Shown here piece by piece: positions 9,201-18,093 of a stretch of 64,000 nucleotides of DNA (within the stretch, counting starts at the first letter, position 1; every line of letters begins with the position of its first letter). Source of the DNA: Alphaproteobacteria bacterium (GTDB lineage: Bacteria; Pseudomonadota; Alphaproteobacteria; MPNO01; UBA2964); contig WLWZ01000005.1 in assembly GCA_012103315.1 (NCBI GenBank), positions 167,601 through 231,600 on the forward strand, written 5' to 3'. Under the pieces are notes generated by a model, which ran no database searches, was not told the DNA's origin, and was given only the letters and a program-made list of their open reading frames with translations. The position numbers were made by a program, and so were the translations under genes.

Positions 9201-10061
9201 ATGACCCTGACAATCGACATTGAGCCGCTATCGCCCATACTTGGCGCGTCGATACGCGGTGTTGATCTAAGCAAACCTGTCGATGAAGCCACACAGAAAA
9301 TGCTCTATCAAGCTTTTGTCGATCATTCGGTTCTGTGCTTCCCCGGCCAGGAACTTGCGGCGGCCGATCAACTGCGTTTCGCCAACATGTTTGGTCGAGG
9401 CGACGGCGGCGACCGTCAAAAGAGCCGCGACAAAAACAACCGACGGACCGGTCAGCGCGGCATGATGTATGTCAGTAACATCCGTGAGAACGGTAAGTTA
9501 ATCGGCGTTCTCCCCGATGGTGAGATGATGTTTCATTCGGACGGTGCCCATCGCGAGAGTCCTTATCGCGCAACGACGCTGTATGGCATCAAAATTCCGT
9601 CACGCGGCGGTAACACGTTGTTTGCCAATCTCTATGCCGCTTATGAAGCACTGTCTCAGAAGACAAAAGACCGAATTGAAAACCTGGTAACCCGTATTGT
9701 CTATGACTATGAGGCGGTTGATCGGGCCGACACGATAGCCGCCGACCCTGTGTTACCACGGGCGCAGCACCAGCTTGTCAGAACCCATCCGGATAGTGGC
9801 CGGAAGACGCTCTATCTCAGCCGTCTGATGACTCAGGATATCGTCGATATGGATCCTGCCGAAGGCGAAGAACTGCTGCTGGAACTGTTTGACCATTCGG
9901 AGAAACCTGAATTCGTCTATGCTCACGAGTGGAAGATCGATGATTTGATCATCTGGGACAATCGTTGCACCAATCACGCCCGCACTGACTTCCCGACAGA
10001 AGAACAACGCATGCTGCGGCGCTATACCGTTAGCGAACCCGACGCACCGGTAACAACCTAA
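9201..10061 (+). CDS. TauD/TfdA-family Fe(II)/2-oxoglutarate dioxygenase (copy 2)
   Basis: A tandem paralogue of the preceding gene, 286 residues. The triad is H112, D114 (MMFHSDGAH) and H259 (NHARTDF). The two proteins are alike throughout, including PYRATTL, GIKIPS and GGNTLFANL, so they arose by duplication. Copy 2 has a basic insertion around residues 70-86 (DRQKSRDKNNRRTG) where the loop over the active site should be, so the two may differ in substrate or form a heteromer. It lies in the operon with the cupin gene and the acidic unknown protein. Confidence 0.9.
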   Translation: MTLTIDIEPLSPILGASIRGVDLSKPVDEATQKMLYQAFVDHSVLCFPGQELAAADQLRFANMFGRGDGGDRQKSRDKNNRRTGQRGMMYVSNIRENGKLIGVLPDGEMMFHSDGAHRESPYRATTLYGIKIPSRGGNTLFANLYAAYEALSQKTKDRIENLVTRIVYDYEAVDRADTIAADPVLPRAQHQLVRTHPDSGRKTLYLSRLMTQDIVDMDPAEGEELLLELFDHSEKPEFVYAHEWKIDDLIIWDNRCTNHARTDFPTEEQRMLRRYTVSEPDAPVTT

Positions 10062-10078
10062 AGTATTAGGGACAGATT

Positions 10079-10504
10079 TTGGCCTTTAAAGACGACCTTG
10101 TCATAATGATGGAGCGCGACGGCGTTAATGTCGTGGTCAGTGACGAGATCATTGAAGGCGAGGACTGGCCGTCCCTATTGTTCACGCGCGATGACGATCA
10201 GGTCACAATGCCCTGCCGAGACATCAATCCCGACAAAACGACACCGTTAGATCTTATGATCGCAGCATTTCACGCCATTCAGCATTTCGAAGAATGCGAT
10301 GATTTTTTGGAGTGGGCCGACGAGTACGAATTGGACGCTGGCAGCAATATGGTATGGAACGAGTTTCGCGAACTCGACGCTGCGCAATGGCAGGTCCAGG
10401 ACCTGATTGGTGAAGAGGTCTTTCGCACCTTAATGACCGGCATGTTCATTGAACAGGCGATCAATATGGCCTGGGGCGGTGTTGTGAACAGCCAGCAAGA
10501 TTGA
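10079..10504 (+). CDS. Acidic protein of unknown function
   Basis: A 141-residue soluble acidic protein that I do not recognise. The frame starts at TTG with AGGGA about seven bases upstream. It lacks a signal peptide, membrane segments, cysteine pairs or known motifs. A helical middle (LDLMIAAFHAIQHFEECDDF) is followed by a tryptophan-containing segment. It follows the second TauD gene by 17 bases, so it probably belongs to that operon and may help those enzymes, but that is inference only. Confidence 0.55.
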   Translation: MAFKDDLVIMMERDGVNVVVSDEIIEGEDWPSLLFTRDDDQVTMPCRDINPDKTTPLDLMIAAFHAIQHFEECDDFLEWADEYELDAGSNMVWNEFRELDAAQWQVQDLIGEEVFRTLMTGMFIEQAINMAWGGVVNSQQD

Positions 10505-11719
10505 TTATTTCCCGAGCGTATCAAGTCCGAACAGCTTCGCCGCACTATGGCCGAGGATATTGCGTTTGGCCTGCTCATCGATAAATGGCAGGTCGGATAT
10601 CACCGTCGGCAAATCAAAATCCCAGTGCGGCCAATCAGATGCGTAGAGTAGCTGCGTCGGCGCATTGATCGATTCAAACGTTGCCTCCAACAGTTTCATG
10701 CTGGTCCGCTCCATCGGTTGGCATGTGTAGAACATCTCCGCCATGTATTCGCTGGGCAGGCGCTTAAGATTTGGCGCTTCTGAAGACCGCATCAAATATT
10801 CATTGTCGAGGCGTTGCTGCATAAACGGCACCCAAGCGAGACCAGACTCTATCCATAAGACAGGAAGATTAGGGAACCGCTCTGGCAGACCATTTATGAT
10901 CCAATTGGTGATATGGACCATATTGCACAGCACAAAGGTAATCGCGTGCATCGAGATAAAGCGGTTGAGCTGACCGACATAGCCTTCATTCTGCCAGTTC
11001 GGCCCGGCATGAAAACCGAGCACCTTGCCGCTTTCCTCTATCATCCGATAGATCCGCATATACTGGTTATGGTGGACAGGCTTGTAGCGGACAGACGTCA
11101 CCATAAAACCTGTAACTTTCGGATGATCAGCGTATTCTGCAACGATGCGTTCACACGCTGCTGGGTCGTTAAACGGCAGATACAGCATCGAGTAGATTCT
11201 GTCTTCAGATGACAGAACATTATCAACCAGCCAACGGTTATAGCCATCTGCCAGGCCAACCTCCACATCGTCTTCAGGATGGAGGCCAAGCGATAGCATC
11301 GGGGTCGGAAAAGTAATTTGATAATCAACAGCGAGGGAATCCATCGCTCGCCGAATGAGTTCGATATCGCGGTGTACACCGTCTTCCGCTTTAGCTATTT
11401 CCTCCAACCCCTGATCATGACTCACGCGTCCACCGACTCCCTGATTGGCGGGCCAGCCCGAGGACTGCATTATCCCGGGATGCAGATGTCCATTGCGCGT
11501 AAAAGATTCAGCGACATGGCGCACAATGTCATTGGGGATCAACTCGACAATCTGATCCCAGGACTGATTTTCAAAATGATGTGCATCAACATCAACGATG
11601 AGCCAATCATCGAGACCGGCCTCGGTAACGGCGCGCTTGGCCCGCGCCAAAGTCTCACGAGTGTCAGACGCCTTCCCCAGCTGATTGAGTTCTCTCGGTG
11701 TTTCAACTCCAGAATCCAT
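10505..11719 (-). CDS. Amidohydrolase-superfamily protein (ACMSD/OHCU-decarboxylase-like)
   Basis: A metal-dependent TIM-barrel hydrolase or decarboxylase of the amidohydrolase-2 group. The first metal site reads DVDAHHFE rather than strict HxH, which is common in this group. A later FHAG and the final SDWPHWDF supply further histidine and aspartate ligands. With 404 residues it is longer than typical ACMSD-like enzymes (about 330). GGAGG lies eight bases before the chosen ATG; a 41-codon upstream extension is poorly supported. Relatives decarboxylate aromatic or muconic acids or hydrolyse C-C and C-N bonds. It is divergent from the nitrobindin-like gene. Confidence 0.82.
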   Translation of the reverse strand: MDSGVETPRELNQLGKASDTRETLARAKRAVTEAGLDDWLIVDVDAHHFENQSWDQIVELIPNDIVRHVAESFTRNGHLHPGIMQSSGWPANQGVGGRVSHDQGLEEIAKAEDGVHRDIELIRRAMDSLAVDYQITFPTPMLSLGLHPEDDVEVGLADGYNRWLVDNVLSSEDRIYSMLYLPFNDPAACERIVAEYADHPKVTGFMVTSVRYKPVHHNQYMRIYRMIEESGKVLGFHAGPNWQNEGYVGQLNRFISMHAITFVLCNMVHITNWIINGLPERFPNLPVLWIESGLAWVPFMQQRLDNEYLMRSSEAPNLKRLPSEYMAEMFYTCQPMERTSMKLLEATFESINAPTQLLYASDWPHWDFDLPTVISDLPFIDEQAKRNILGHSAAKLFGLDTLGK

Positions 11720-11831
11720 GAGAAAAGCCTCCAAATGATCTGGCGTAACGATGCCGTTTTGCCTATTTGTATGACAGAATGGCTGGTTTACCGCCGGGCA
11801 CAATGAAAAAGACGAAATTTGAGGGCATGTG

Positions 11832-12398
11832 ATGAATGACAATGAATTTGATTATGGGCCGTTGACGGGCCTGATCGGTGTTTGGAAAGGCGACAAAGGG
11901 ATCGATATCGCGCCTGAACCCGATGGCACTGAGAACAATCCCTATTATGAGACCATCACCTACACGGCCATTGGCGATGTCGAGAATGCCGAGGAACAGC
12001 TTCTCACCTGTCTGCACTACACCCAAGTCGTTCAGCGCAAATCAAACGACAAGGTGTTTCATCATCAAACAGGATACTGGATGTGGGATGCAGCGGCAAA
12101 AATCGTCATGCACTCTTTACAGATTCCGCGCGCTGTTTCTGTCCTTGCGGGCGGCAAATGTACCTGGGCTGTACACCACGAAGGAGAAGCCATTCTCGAC
12201 GTATCAGCTTCTGCTGATCACGACACCTGGAAAATTATTGAGTCGCCATTTATGGCCCAAAAAGCCAGCACACGGTCTTTCAGCCAGAAGGTCGTCGTTG
12301 GCGAGCACGAAATGTCCTACGGCCAAACCACACTGGTCGACATTTATGGCCGGAAGCAATTTGTGCACACTGATGAGAACACGCTAACGCGCAGCTAA
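11832..12398 (+). CDS. Nitrobindin-like (THAP4 heme-binding beta-barrel) domain protein
   Basis: About 188 residues. The N-terminal segment LTGLIGVWKGDKG matches the GxWxGxG opening strand of the FABP-like, heme-binding nitrobindin family, followed by alternating strands (YYETITYTA, VVQRKSNDKVFHHQTGYW). Nitrobindins bind ferric heme through a histidine and convert reactive nitrogen species; whether this copy binds heme is not evident. GAGGG precedes the ATG by six bases. It runs convergently towards yajQ, with the two stops two bases apart. Confidence 0.65.
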   Translation: MNDNEFDYGPLTGLIGVWKGDKGIDIAPEPDGTENNPYYETITYTAIGDVENAEEQLLTCLHYTQVVQRKSNDKVFHHQTGYWMWDAAAKIVMHSLQIPRAVSVLAGGKCTWAVHHEGEAILDVSASADHDTWKIIESPFMAQKASTRSFSQKVVVGEHEMSYGQTTLVDIYGRKQFVHTDENTLTRS

Positions 12399-12400
12399 TA

Positions 12401-12886
12401 TCAGTCACGGAAATTTATATATTGCAGCGGGTGCTCAAACTTACTCTCTTTGATCAGCGCCATTGCCGCCTGTAAATCATCGCGCTTCTTACCGGTGACG
12501 CGTAGCTCGTCGCCCTGAATAGCGACCTGCACCTTCATCTTGGCGCCCTTTATCATCTTGACGATTTTTTGCGCCAGCTCGCGTTCAATGCCTTGTTTGA
12601 CGACAATATTCTGCCGCATGGAATTACCAAACGCTTGTTCTGGCGTCTGAAAATCAAGCGCACCAACAGCAACTTTGCGCTTGGCCATATGACCGCGCAG
12701 AAGTTCCTGCACCTGTTTGAGCTTAAGCTCATCATCTGCCAGAATTTGCAGAACCTCGTCCGTACGCTCTATCGAGCTTGAACTCCCCTTGAAGTCGTAG
12801 CGGGTTCCAATCTCACGCATCGCGCCCTGAACCGCGTTATCGACCTCAGGCATATCCGTACGGGAAACAATATCAAAGGATGGCAT
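12401..12886 (-). CDS. yajQ: YajQ-family nucleotide-binding protein
   Basis: A 161-residue UPF0234/YajQ protein. The opening MPSFDIVSRTDMPEVDNAV and the segments GTRYDFKGS and RVTGKKRDDLQAAMA are diagnostic. The family has two RNP-like domains. In some bacteria it binds cyclic di-GMP and affects transcription or translation; other reports describe binding to nucleic acid or phage proteins. This is a chromosomal housekeeping gene and the best evidence that the window lies on the main replicon. It is monocistronic by appearance, with the MetE-like gene upstream on the same strand. Confidence 0.95.
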   Translation of the reverse strand: MPSFDIVSRTDMPEVDNAVQGAMREIGTRYDFKGSSSSIERTDEVLQILADDELKLKQVQELLRGHMAKRKVAVGALDFQTPEQAFGNSMRQNIVVKQGIERELAQKIVKMIKGAKMKVQVAIQGDELRVTGKKRDDLQAAMALIKESKFEHPLQYINFRD

Positions 12887-12954
12887 AGTTCACTCTCCAC
12901 TGCGTCTATTCTCAATTTTATAAACCAAAGCGGCTCAATAATCAGTGCGAAATA

Positions 12955-14097
12955 TTAAACTGTCGGCGGCTCATAATCCCAAAGGTCTTTCGCCAACTTC
13001 AGCATTAACCGGGTTTTGGCGAGCTGATCATAGGCATCGAGACCGGTGCCCTCGACACCCCCGGAGAACCCACATTGCGTGGAGATGCACAATCGATCCA
13101 TTGGCATGTATTGCGCAGCCTCAGCCACCCGCTGCTTGATATAGTCTGGGTCTTCCAATTCGCGCAATTTGGTGGATAAGAGCCCGAGGACGACGATTTT
13201 ATCGTCGGGCACTTCCGCTAACGGCTCAAAGCTGCCGGCACGCGGTGTGTCATATTCCAGAAAATAGAACTGCACCGCGAGCTTACGGAACAGATGAGTT
13301 GCGATCTCGTCATAGCCGCCTTGGGCTTGCCAGGCCCCACCTTTATTGCCACGACAAAGATGTAATCCGAGGGCAATGTCCTCTGGCGCGTTGGCAATCA
13401 CTTGATTAATGACACCTGTATAGAGGTCAAGAAGATCACGCCAATCATCACCACGGGCTGCGAGGCCTTCTTGAATTTTGGGATCACTGAACTTAGCGAT
13501 AGATGTTTCATCAAATTGAATATAACGGCAGCCGACGGCGTGAAGTGCCTTTATTTCTTTGTCATAGGCATCAACCACATCTGCCCAAAAACTATCTAGA
13601 TTTGGATAGACATCTTTGCTGATCCTGTCCCGCCCCGCGCGATAATGAATGTGGCACGGTCCCGGTAAAGTAATCTTCGGAACACATCCGTCTGGCGTCA
13701 CCGATGCCAGAAATTCGAAGTCATCAGCATTAACGGGCTTATTCCATGCGAGCTTCCCATCGACAAAAACCCCGTGCCAATCCGCCGAGCCGCCGTTCTG
13801 CGACGTATAGCGAAAATTCTCATCAGGGACCTCGCGGCGGGCCATGCCGTCAAAAGCAGCCAAACCAAAACCGTCTGTATAGGCATTACGACGGAACTCC
13901 CCGTCAGTGATAACGCGATAGCCCTGCTCCACCTGCCAAGTGACTATTTTTTCGATCTCGGCATTCTCGATTTCGCGCAATCCTGCGGCGTCTAGTTCAC
14001 TGTTTGCATTGGCCTCGCGTGCTTTCAGCAAGGCAAGTGGTCTTACCAGACTACCGATATGTTCCAAACGGAATGGCGGATCGAGTTGTGTCGGCAC
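12955..14097 (-). CDS. Cobalamin-independent methionine-synthase-like protein (MetE C-terminal domain family)
   Basis: A 380-residue stand-alone MetE-C-type barrel. Zinc ligands are recognisable as HLC (in LGLHLCRGNKGG), the glutamate of FLEYDTPRAG, and the late cysteine of STQCGFSGG. The N-terminus FRLEHIGSLVRP is typical of short methionine-synthase-II-like proteins that lack the N-terminal half. Such enzymes transfer methyl groups between thiols and various donors, and the donor is often not folate. The GTG start is chosen for GGAGG seven bases upstream. An AT-rich region of about 190 bases separates it from the divergent MFS gene. Confidence 0.85.
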   Translation of the reverse strand: MPTQLDPPFRLEHIGSLVRPLALLKAREANANSELDAAGLREIENAEIEKIVTWQVEQGYRVITDGEFRRNAYTDGFGLAAFDGMARREVPDENFRYTSQNGGSADWHGVFVDGKLAWNKPVNADDFEFLASVTPDGCVPKITLPGPCHIHYRAGRDRISKDVYPNLDSFWADVVDAYDKEIKALHAVGCRYIQFDETSIAKFSDPKIQEGLAARGDDWRDLLDLYTGVINQVIANAPEDIALGLHLCRGNKGGAWQAQGGYDEIATHLFRKLAVQFYFLEYDTPRAGSFEPLAEVPDDKIVVLGLLSTKLRELEDPDYIKQRVAEAAQYMPMDRLCISTQCGFSGGVEGTGLDAYDQLAKTRLMLKLAKDLWDYEPPTV

Positions 14098-14288
14098 TGA
14101 GCGGCCTCCGAAAGTTAGAATTTGTAGTAAATATCGCCTTTTTAACCTTAGCGCCCGCCGACTAAATCCGATAGGGCGACTTAGCCATAACATCAAAGGT
14201 ACTCACCATCTTAAGATATAATATATAGACATAATACATATTAAAAATATGATTTTATTTAATTGTTGGTTTATGGCATTTACACGCC

Positions 14289-15527
14289 ATGGCGCAGCTT
14301 ACCCATTCCAGCACCGGCACGACGGTTGGCACAGAAATTAGGATTTTAGGCCTGATCGGTACTGGCCATTTTATGAGCCATTTTTATAACCTCACCTTGC
14401 CCCTGCTGATTACATTTCTAGCGGCGGACTTTGGTTATAATCCTGCGCAACTTGGTATCTTTATCGCCGCATTTGCTATTGCTGCAGCCTTAGCACAGCT
14501 ACCCGTCGGACTCCTGGTCGATAAGATCGGCGCGCGGGCAATATTGTTTAGTGGTTTGACACTCGAAGCAGTTTCAATCGGTGCCATGGCATTCGCCGAC
14601 AGCTACACCATGCTAATTGCTCTGGCTGTAACGGCCGGATTAGGTCACAGCGTTTTTCACCCAGCTGATTACGCCATCATGAATTCCTCTATTGATGAAA
14701 GTCGTATAGGGCGTGCCTTCAGCATGCATACAGTTACCGGGACAGCAGGATCCGCCTTGGCACCCGTAACAATCACCTTTCTTGCAGCTCTGTGGGATTG
14801 GCGGCTCGCGCTCATCGCTGTCGCCGGATTCGGTATGATCACCGCTGTCGTGGTCGCCAGTCAGGCACACATTCTAAAAGACCAAGTTGCTGGTAAAAAG
14901 AAACCAGAGAAAGCCCTCAAACGTCGACCGGTCAGATCAGCTAAGGCCAATCTACGCCTTTTGATAACCCCGTCAGTTCTGGTCCTGTTTGCATTTTTCC
15001 TAGTCACCACCATGGTCACAAGTGGCATACAGGCGTTTGGCATTTTCACGTTGGTCGAGTTACACAGCGTTGCGAAAACCACCGCCAGCACCGCGCTTAC
15101 TGCGTTTCTTATCGCCTCCGCCTTCGGTGTTATCGTCGGAGGTTGGCTAGCAGATAAAACACCGCGTCATGGGCTGGTCGCAACTATTTCCTTTATGGCG
15201 ACAGCGGTCGCCCTTGTCGTTATCGGTGAAATAAATATGCCTGTGTTTGCTCTTCTCGCGGTGTTCGCGAGCATCGGCATTCTTCAAGGGTTGGTAAGAC
15301 CAGCCCGCGATATGATGGTCCGCACTGCCATGCCGCCTGGTACCGCTGGAACAATCTTCGCCTTTATGTCAACGGGGCGTCTCATCGGCAGCGCAATCAC
15401 GCCGGTCATCGTTGGGCTTATGATCACCAACGACATGACCGACAAGGTCTTTATGTTGCTCGCAATTTGCTCAATCGTTGGCTTGGCGACGTTGTTCGTG
15501 CCGCGCAAACCGGTTGGTGTCTCTTAG
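14289..15527 (+). CDS. MFS transporter
   Basis: A 412-residue major facilitator with about 12 hydrophobic segments. The conserved loop after helix 2 is visible (LPVGLLVDKIGARAILF), and a second, weaker copy starts the C-terminal half (GGWLADKTPRHGL). The early GTGHFMSHFYNLTLPLL is common in a subgroup of alphaproteobacterial carriers of unknown substrate. It should move a small molecule across the inner membrane by proton coupling. No clear ribosome site precedes the ATG. Its end overlaps the convergent hydrolase gene by four bases. Confidence 0.88.
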   Translation: MAQLTHSSTGTTVGTEIRILGLIGTGHFMSHFYNLTLPLLITFLAADFGYNPAQLGIFIAAFAIAAALAQLPVGLLVDKIGARAILFSGLTLEAVSIGAMAFADSYTMLIALAVTAGLGHSVFHPADYAIMNSSIDESRIGRAFSMHTVTGTAGSALAPVTITFLAALWDWRLALIAVAGFGMITAVVVASQAHILKDQVAGKKKPEKALKRRPVRSAKANLRLLITPSVLVLFAFFLVTTMVTSGIQAFGIFTLVELHSVAKTTASTALTAFLIASAFGVIVGGWLADKTPRHGLVATISFMATAVALVVIGEINMPVFALLAVFASIGILQGLVRPARDMMVRTAMPPGTAGTIFAFMSTGRLIGSAITPVIVGLMITNDMTDKVFMLLAICSIVGLATLFVPRKPVGVS

Positions 15528-16324
15528 AGCCCGCCGAGAAATTCTTTCAGCGCAGCGTTAAAATCTGTGGGATTTTCAAGATTTGAGATATGTCCCGCTG
15601 CAGGAATGAGAACATGCTTGGCACCAGGAATAGCGGCCGCGGCTGCGGCCAACGCTTCCGGCGGTGCGCCTTTATCGTTCGCGCCACCGACAATCATCGT
15701 TGGCACTGAGATTTCACCAAGCCGTGAGCCAAAGGCCAGCGTCTTGAGCGCCTGACAGCACCCGGCATGACCGGTTGGATCAGTCGAACGGACCATTGCC
15801 CGCACTTTGTCTAGAACTGGAATATTGGCGGCAACCGATTCTGGGGTGAACCAGCGCGTCACTGTCGATTCAACTAACCCCTCCATGCCTTCTTCGGCAG
15901 CGACATCAATACGGTGCTGGAAGTAAGCCTGGTAATCCGGCGGCGCATCCGGGCGCGAGTCACAAGCAGTCAGACTCAACAGTCTGTCACCATGCTCTTG
16001 CGCCAAGCCATAGCCCATCATGCCGCCGATTGAGAGACCGCACCAATGTGTCTTGTCGACACCAACGTGATCCAGCAGGCCAACCGCATCGGCGATAATC
16101 ATCGGGAATGTATAGGGTCCCTCGGGTGCCGAAGACTGACCAAGCCCACGAAGGTCATATCGCAGAATACAAAAATCGTCTTTCAGCAGCTCCGCCTGGG
16201 CATCCCACAGGGTAAGGTTATTACACAGCGCGTGTGCAAAGGTGATCCAAGGTTTTCCCTCAGTACCGGAAACTTCGTAATTCAAGGTAATGCCGTTGAC
16301 GTCTGCTTTCACTGTATCCTCCAT
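15524..16324 (-). CDS. Alpha/beta hydrolase, 3-oxoadipate enol-lactonase-like
   Basis: A 266-residue alpha/beta hydrolase. The nucleophile elbow is CGLSIGGMMG (Ser98) and the catalytic histidine lies in AAGHISNLENP near the C-terminus, with an acid expected around GGANDKGAP. The early HALCNNLTLWDAQ and RYDLRGLGQS resemble PcaD and related enol-lactonases of the beta-ketoadipate pathway. It could open a lactone made after ring cleavage. It is divergent from the UbiD gene, in keeping with an aromatic-acid pathway, but the substrate is inferred. Confidence 0.85.
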   Translation of the reverse strand: MEDTVKADVNGITLNYEVSGTEGKPWITFAHALCNNLTLWDAQAELLKDDFCILRYDLRGLGQSSAPEGPYTFPMIIADAVGLLDHVGVDKTHWCGLSIGGMMGYGLAQEHGDRLLSLTACDSRPDAPPDYQAYFQHRIDVAAEEGMEGLVESTVTRWFTPESVAANIPVLDKVRAMVRSTDPTGHAGCCQALKTLAFGSRLGEISVPTMIVGGANDKGAPPEALAAAAAAIPGAKHVLIPAAGHISNLENPTDFNAALKEFLGGL

Positions 16325-16438
16325 TTATCGTGCGGACTGAAATACTGGAGCAGCCCATCTCTGTCCACCCACTGCCTTGCCTTTTTGGCACCCGTCCCGT
16401 AGACAAATGCATTCTTTTAACACAACTCGGAAGTGAAA

Positions 16439-18019
16439 ATGAGCACGGCACGCAAAGACGCCGCCCCCGGCGCACCATCGGACAAAGTATATGATCTCCG
16501 CGGCACTCTGGAGTTTCTGGAAGCAGAAGGCGATCTGGTCGTAACAGACAAAGAAGTCGACCCTGATCTCGAGATCATTTCCCTGCAAAAGAAATTCGAT
16601 GGCGGTTGCCCAATCCTGTTTAACAACGTCAAAGGCAAACCTAATAATCGTGTCGTCACAAACCTTTTGAGTGATCAAACCATTATTAACAAGCTGTTCG
16701 GCTGGCCCGACAACGTCACCCGCACCCGGATGACAGCCGATGCCCTTCGTAATCCAATCCCGCCGGTCATCATCGATCAGAAAGATGCCCCGGTTCAGGA
16801 AGTGGTGATCGAAGACCCTGCCGATGTGAACGATTACATCGTTCCTGTTCGTCACACCGAATATGAGCCTGAACTAACCGTTGGCTCCGGCATTCGCTGT
16901 GTCACTGGTAAACATTTCGAAGGCGGCACCGACCTTGGCTATAACCGGATGAACTTCCGCTGGGGCAATATCGGCACCTTCCAGATCTCACCCGGCTCGC
17001 ATATGTGGCAGGTCGCCAGTCGCTATTACAAATCTGACGAACCCATTCCGATTACGGTCTGCTTCGGCGTACCGCCGTCTTGCACAATGCTGGCGGGTGC
17101 CGGTTTTGACTATGTCATCTTGCCCGAAGGCTGCGACGAAATTGCCGTCGCGGGAGCCATGCAGGGCGCTCCAGTTCGAATGGTACAGGCCCGTACAGTC
17201 GATGCGCTGTCCTTGGCAGACGCCGAAGTTGTTCTGGAGGGCTATATCTATCCACGCGACCGCCGCTTCGAGACCGCGGAGTCCGAAGAATCCGGGCAAC
17301 AAGGACGTCACCATTTCCATCCAGAATGGTCGGGCTATATGGGTAAAGCCTACAAGGCTCCGACCTTCCATTGCACTGCCGTCACGACGCGGGCACCGGA
17401 ATCAAAGCCGATCATCTTTGCGCTCGGCGTCCATACGATGGATGAGCACAATATCGACACAACCATCCGGGAAGCCGCAATGTATGAGCTGTGTGAGCGA
17501 ATGCAGCCGGGGATCGTAACCGATGTGAATATTCCCTACTGCATGACGGACTGGGGTGGCGCGATCATCCAAGTTAAAAAGAACAGCAAGATCGATGAAG
17601 GTTGGCAACGCAACTTCCTGTCGGCAATCCTGTCGACCTCTCAGGGTGCACGCGTTGCTATCGCCTGTTCAGAAGACACCGACATTTATGACATGGATGA
17701 TGTCATGTGGTGCCTGACGACTCGCGTGAATCCGCACACCGACATCCTCAATCCACTGCCTGGTGGTCGTGGCCAAACCTTTATGCCAGCTGAACGTATG
17801 ACGGCGGGTGACAAGGAATGGACTGCCTCTAACACTCGTTTCGAAGGCGGTATGGGTATCGATACGACCGTGCCTTACGGCTATGAGGAAGATTTCCTCC
17901 GCCCACAATATCCGGTCGATAAATTTGATGCCAAAGACTGGTTTACGGATTCTGATATCGACAACATGACCAAGCGTATGCACGGTTGGATGCACTCGCT
18001 GGCCAAATTCGGACGATAA
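16439..18019 (+). CDS. UbiD-family decarboxylase
   Basis: A 526-residue member of the prenylated-FMN-dependent UbiD family, which reversibly decarboxylates aromatic or alpha,beta-unsaturated acids. The N-terminal DLRGTLEFLEAEGDLVVTDKEVD and the segment GCPILFNNVKG are family hallmarks, and the length is typical. No ubiX prenyltransferase gene is in the window, so the cofactor must be supplied elsewhere. The ATG two codons inside the longest frame fits best. It starts a plus-strand run with the GS-like ligase and a Rieske oxygenase, which suggests decarboxylation of an aromatic carboxylate at that locus. Confidence 0.92.
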   Translation: MSTARKDAAPGAPSDKVYDLRGTLEFLEAEGDLVVTDKEVDPDLEIISLQKKFDGGCPILFNNVKGKPNNRVVTNLLSDQTIINKLFGWPDNVTRTRMTADALRNPIPPVIIDQKDAPVQEVVIEDPADVNDYIVPVRHTEYEPELTVGSGIRCVTGKHFEGGTDLGYNRMNFRWGNIGTFQISPGSHMWQVASRYYKSDEPIPITVCFGVPPSCTMLAGAGFDYVILPEGCDEIAVAGAMQGAPVRMVQARTVDALSLADAEVVLEGYIYPRDRRFETAESEESGQQGRHHFHPEWSGYMGKAYKAPTFHCTAVTTRAPESKPIIFALGVHTMDEHNIDTTIREAAMYELCERMQPGIVTDVNIPYCMTDWGGAIIQVKKNSKIDEGWQRNFLSAILSTSQGARVAIACSEDTDIYDMDDVMWCLTTRVNPHTDILNPLPGGRGQTFMPAERMTAGDKEWTASNTRFEGGMGIDTTVPYGYEEDFLRPQYPVDKFDAKDWFTDSDIDNMTKRMHGWMHSLAKFGR

Positions 18020-18035
18020 CCCCTTACCCCTGTTT

Positions 18036-18066
18036 GACTGGTAGAAAGCACGCTACTCTACCAGTC
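18036..18066. terminator. Intergenic hairpin between UbiD and GS-like genes
   Basis: A perfect 10-bp inverted repeat, GACTGGTAGA and TCTACCAGTC, surrounds an 11-base loop. It is not followed by a T-run, so it may be an mRNA-processing or attenuating hairpin rather than an intrinsic terminator. It lies in the 74-base gap upstream of the GS-like gene. Confidence 0.5.
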
Positions 18067-18093
18067 AGCAGGGATTGAGAACGGAACATCGTT

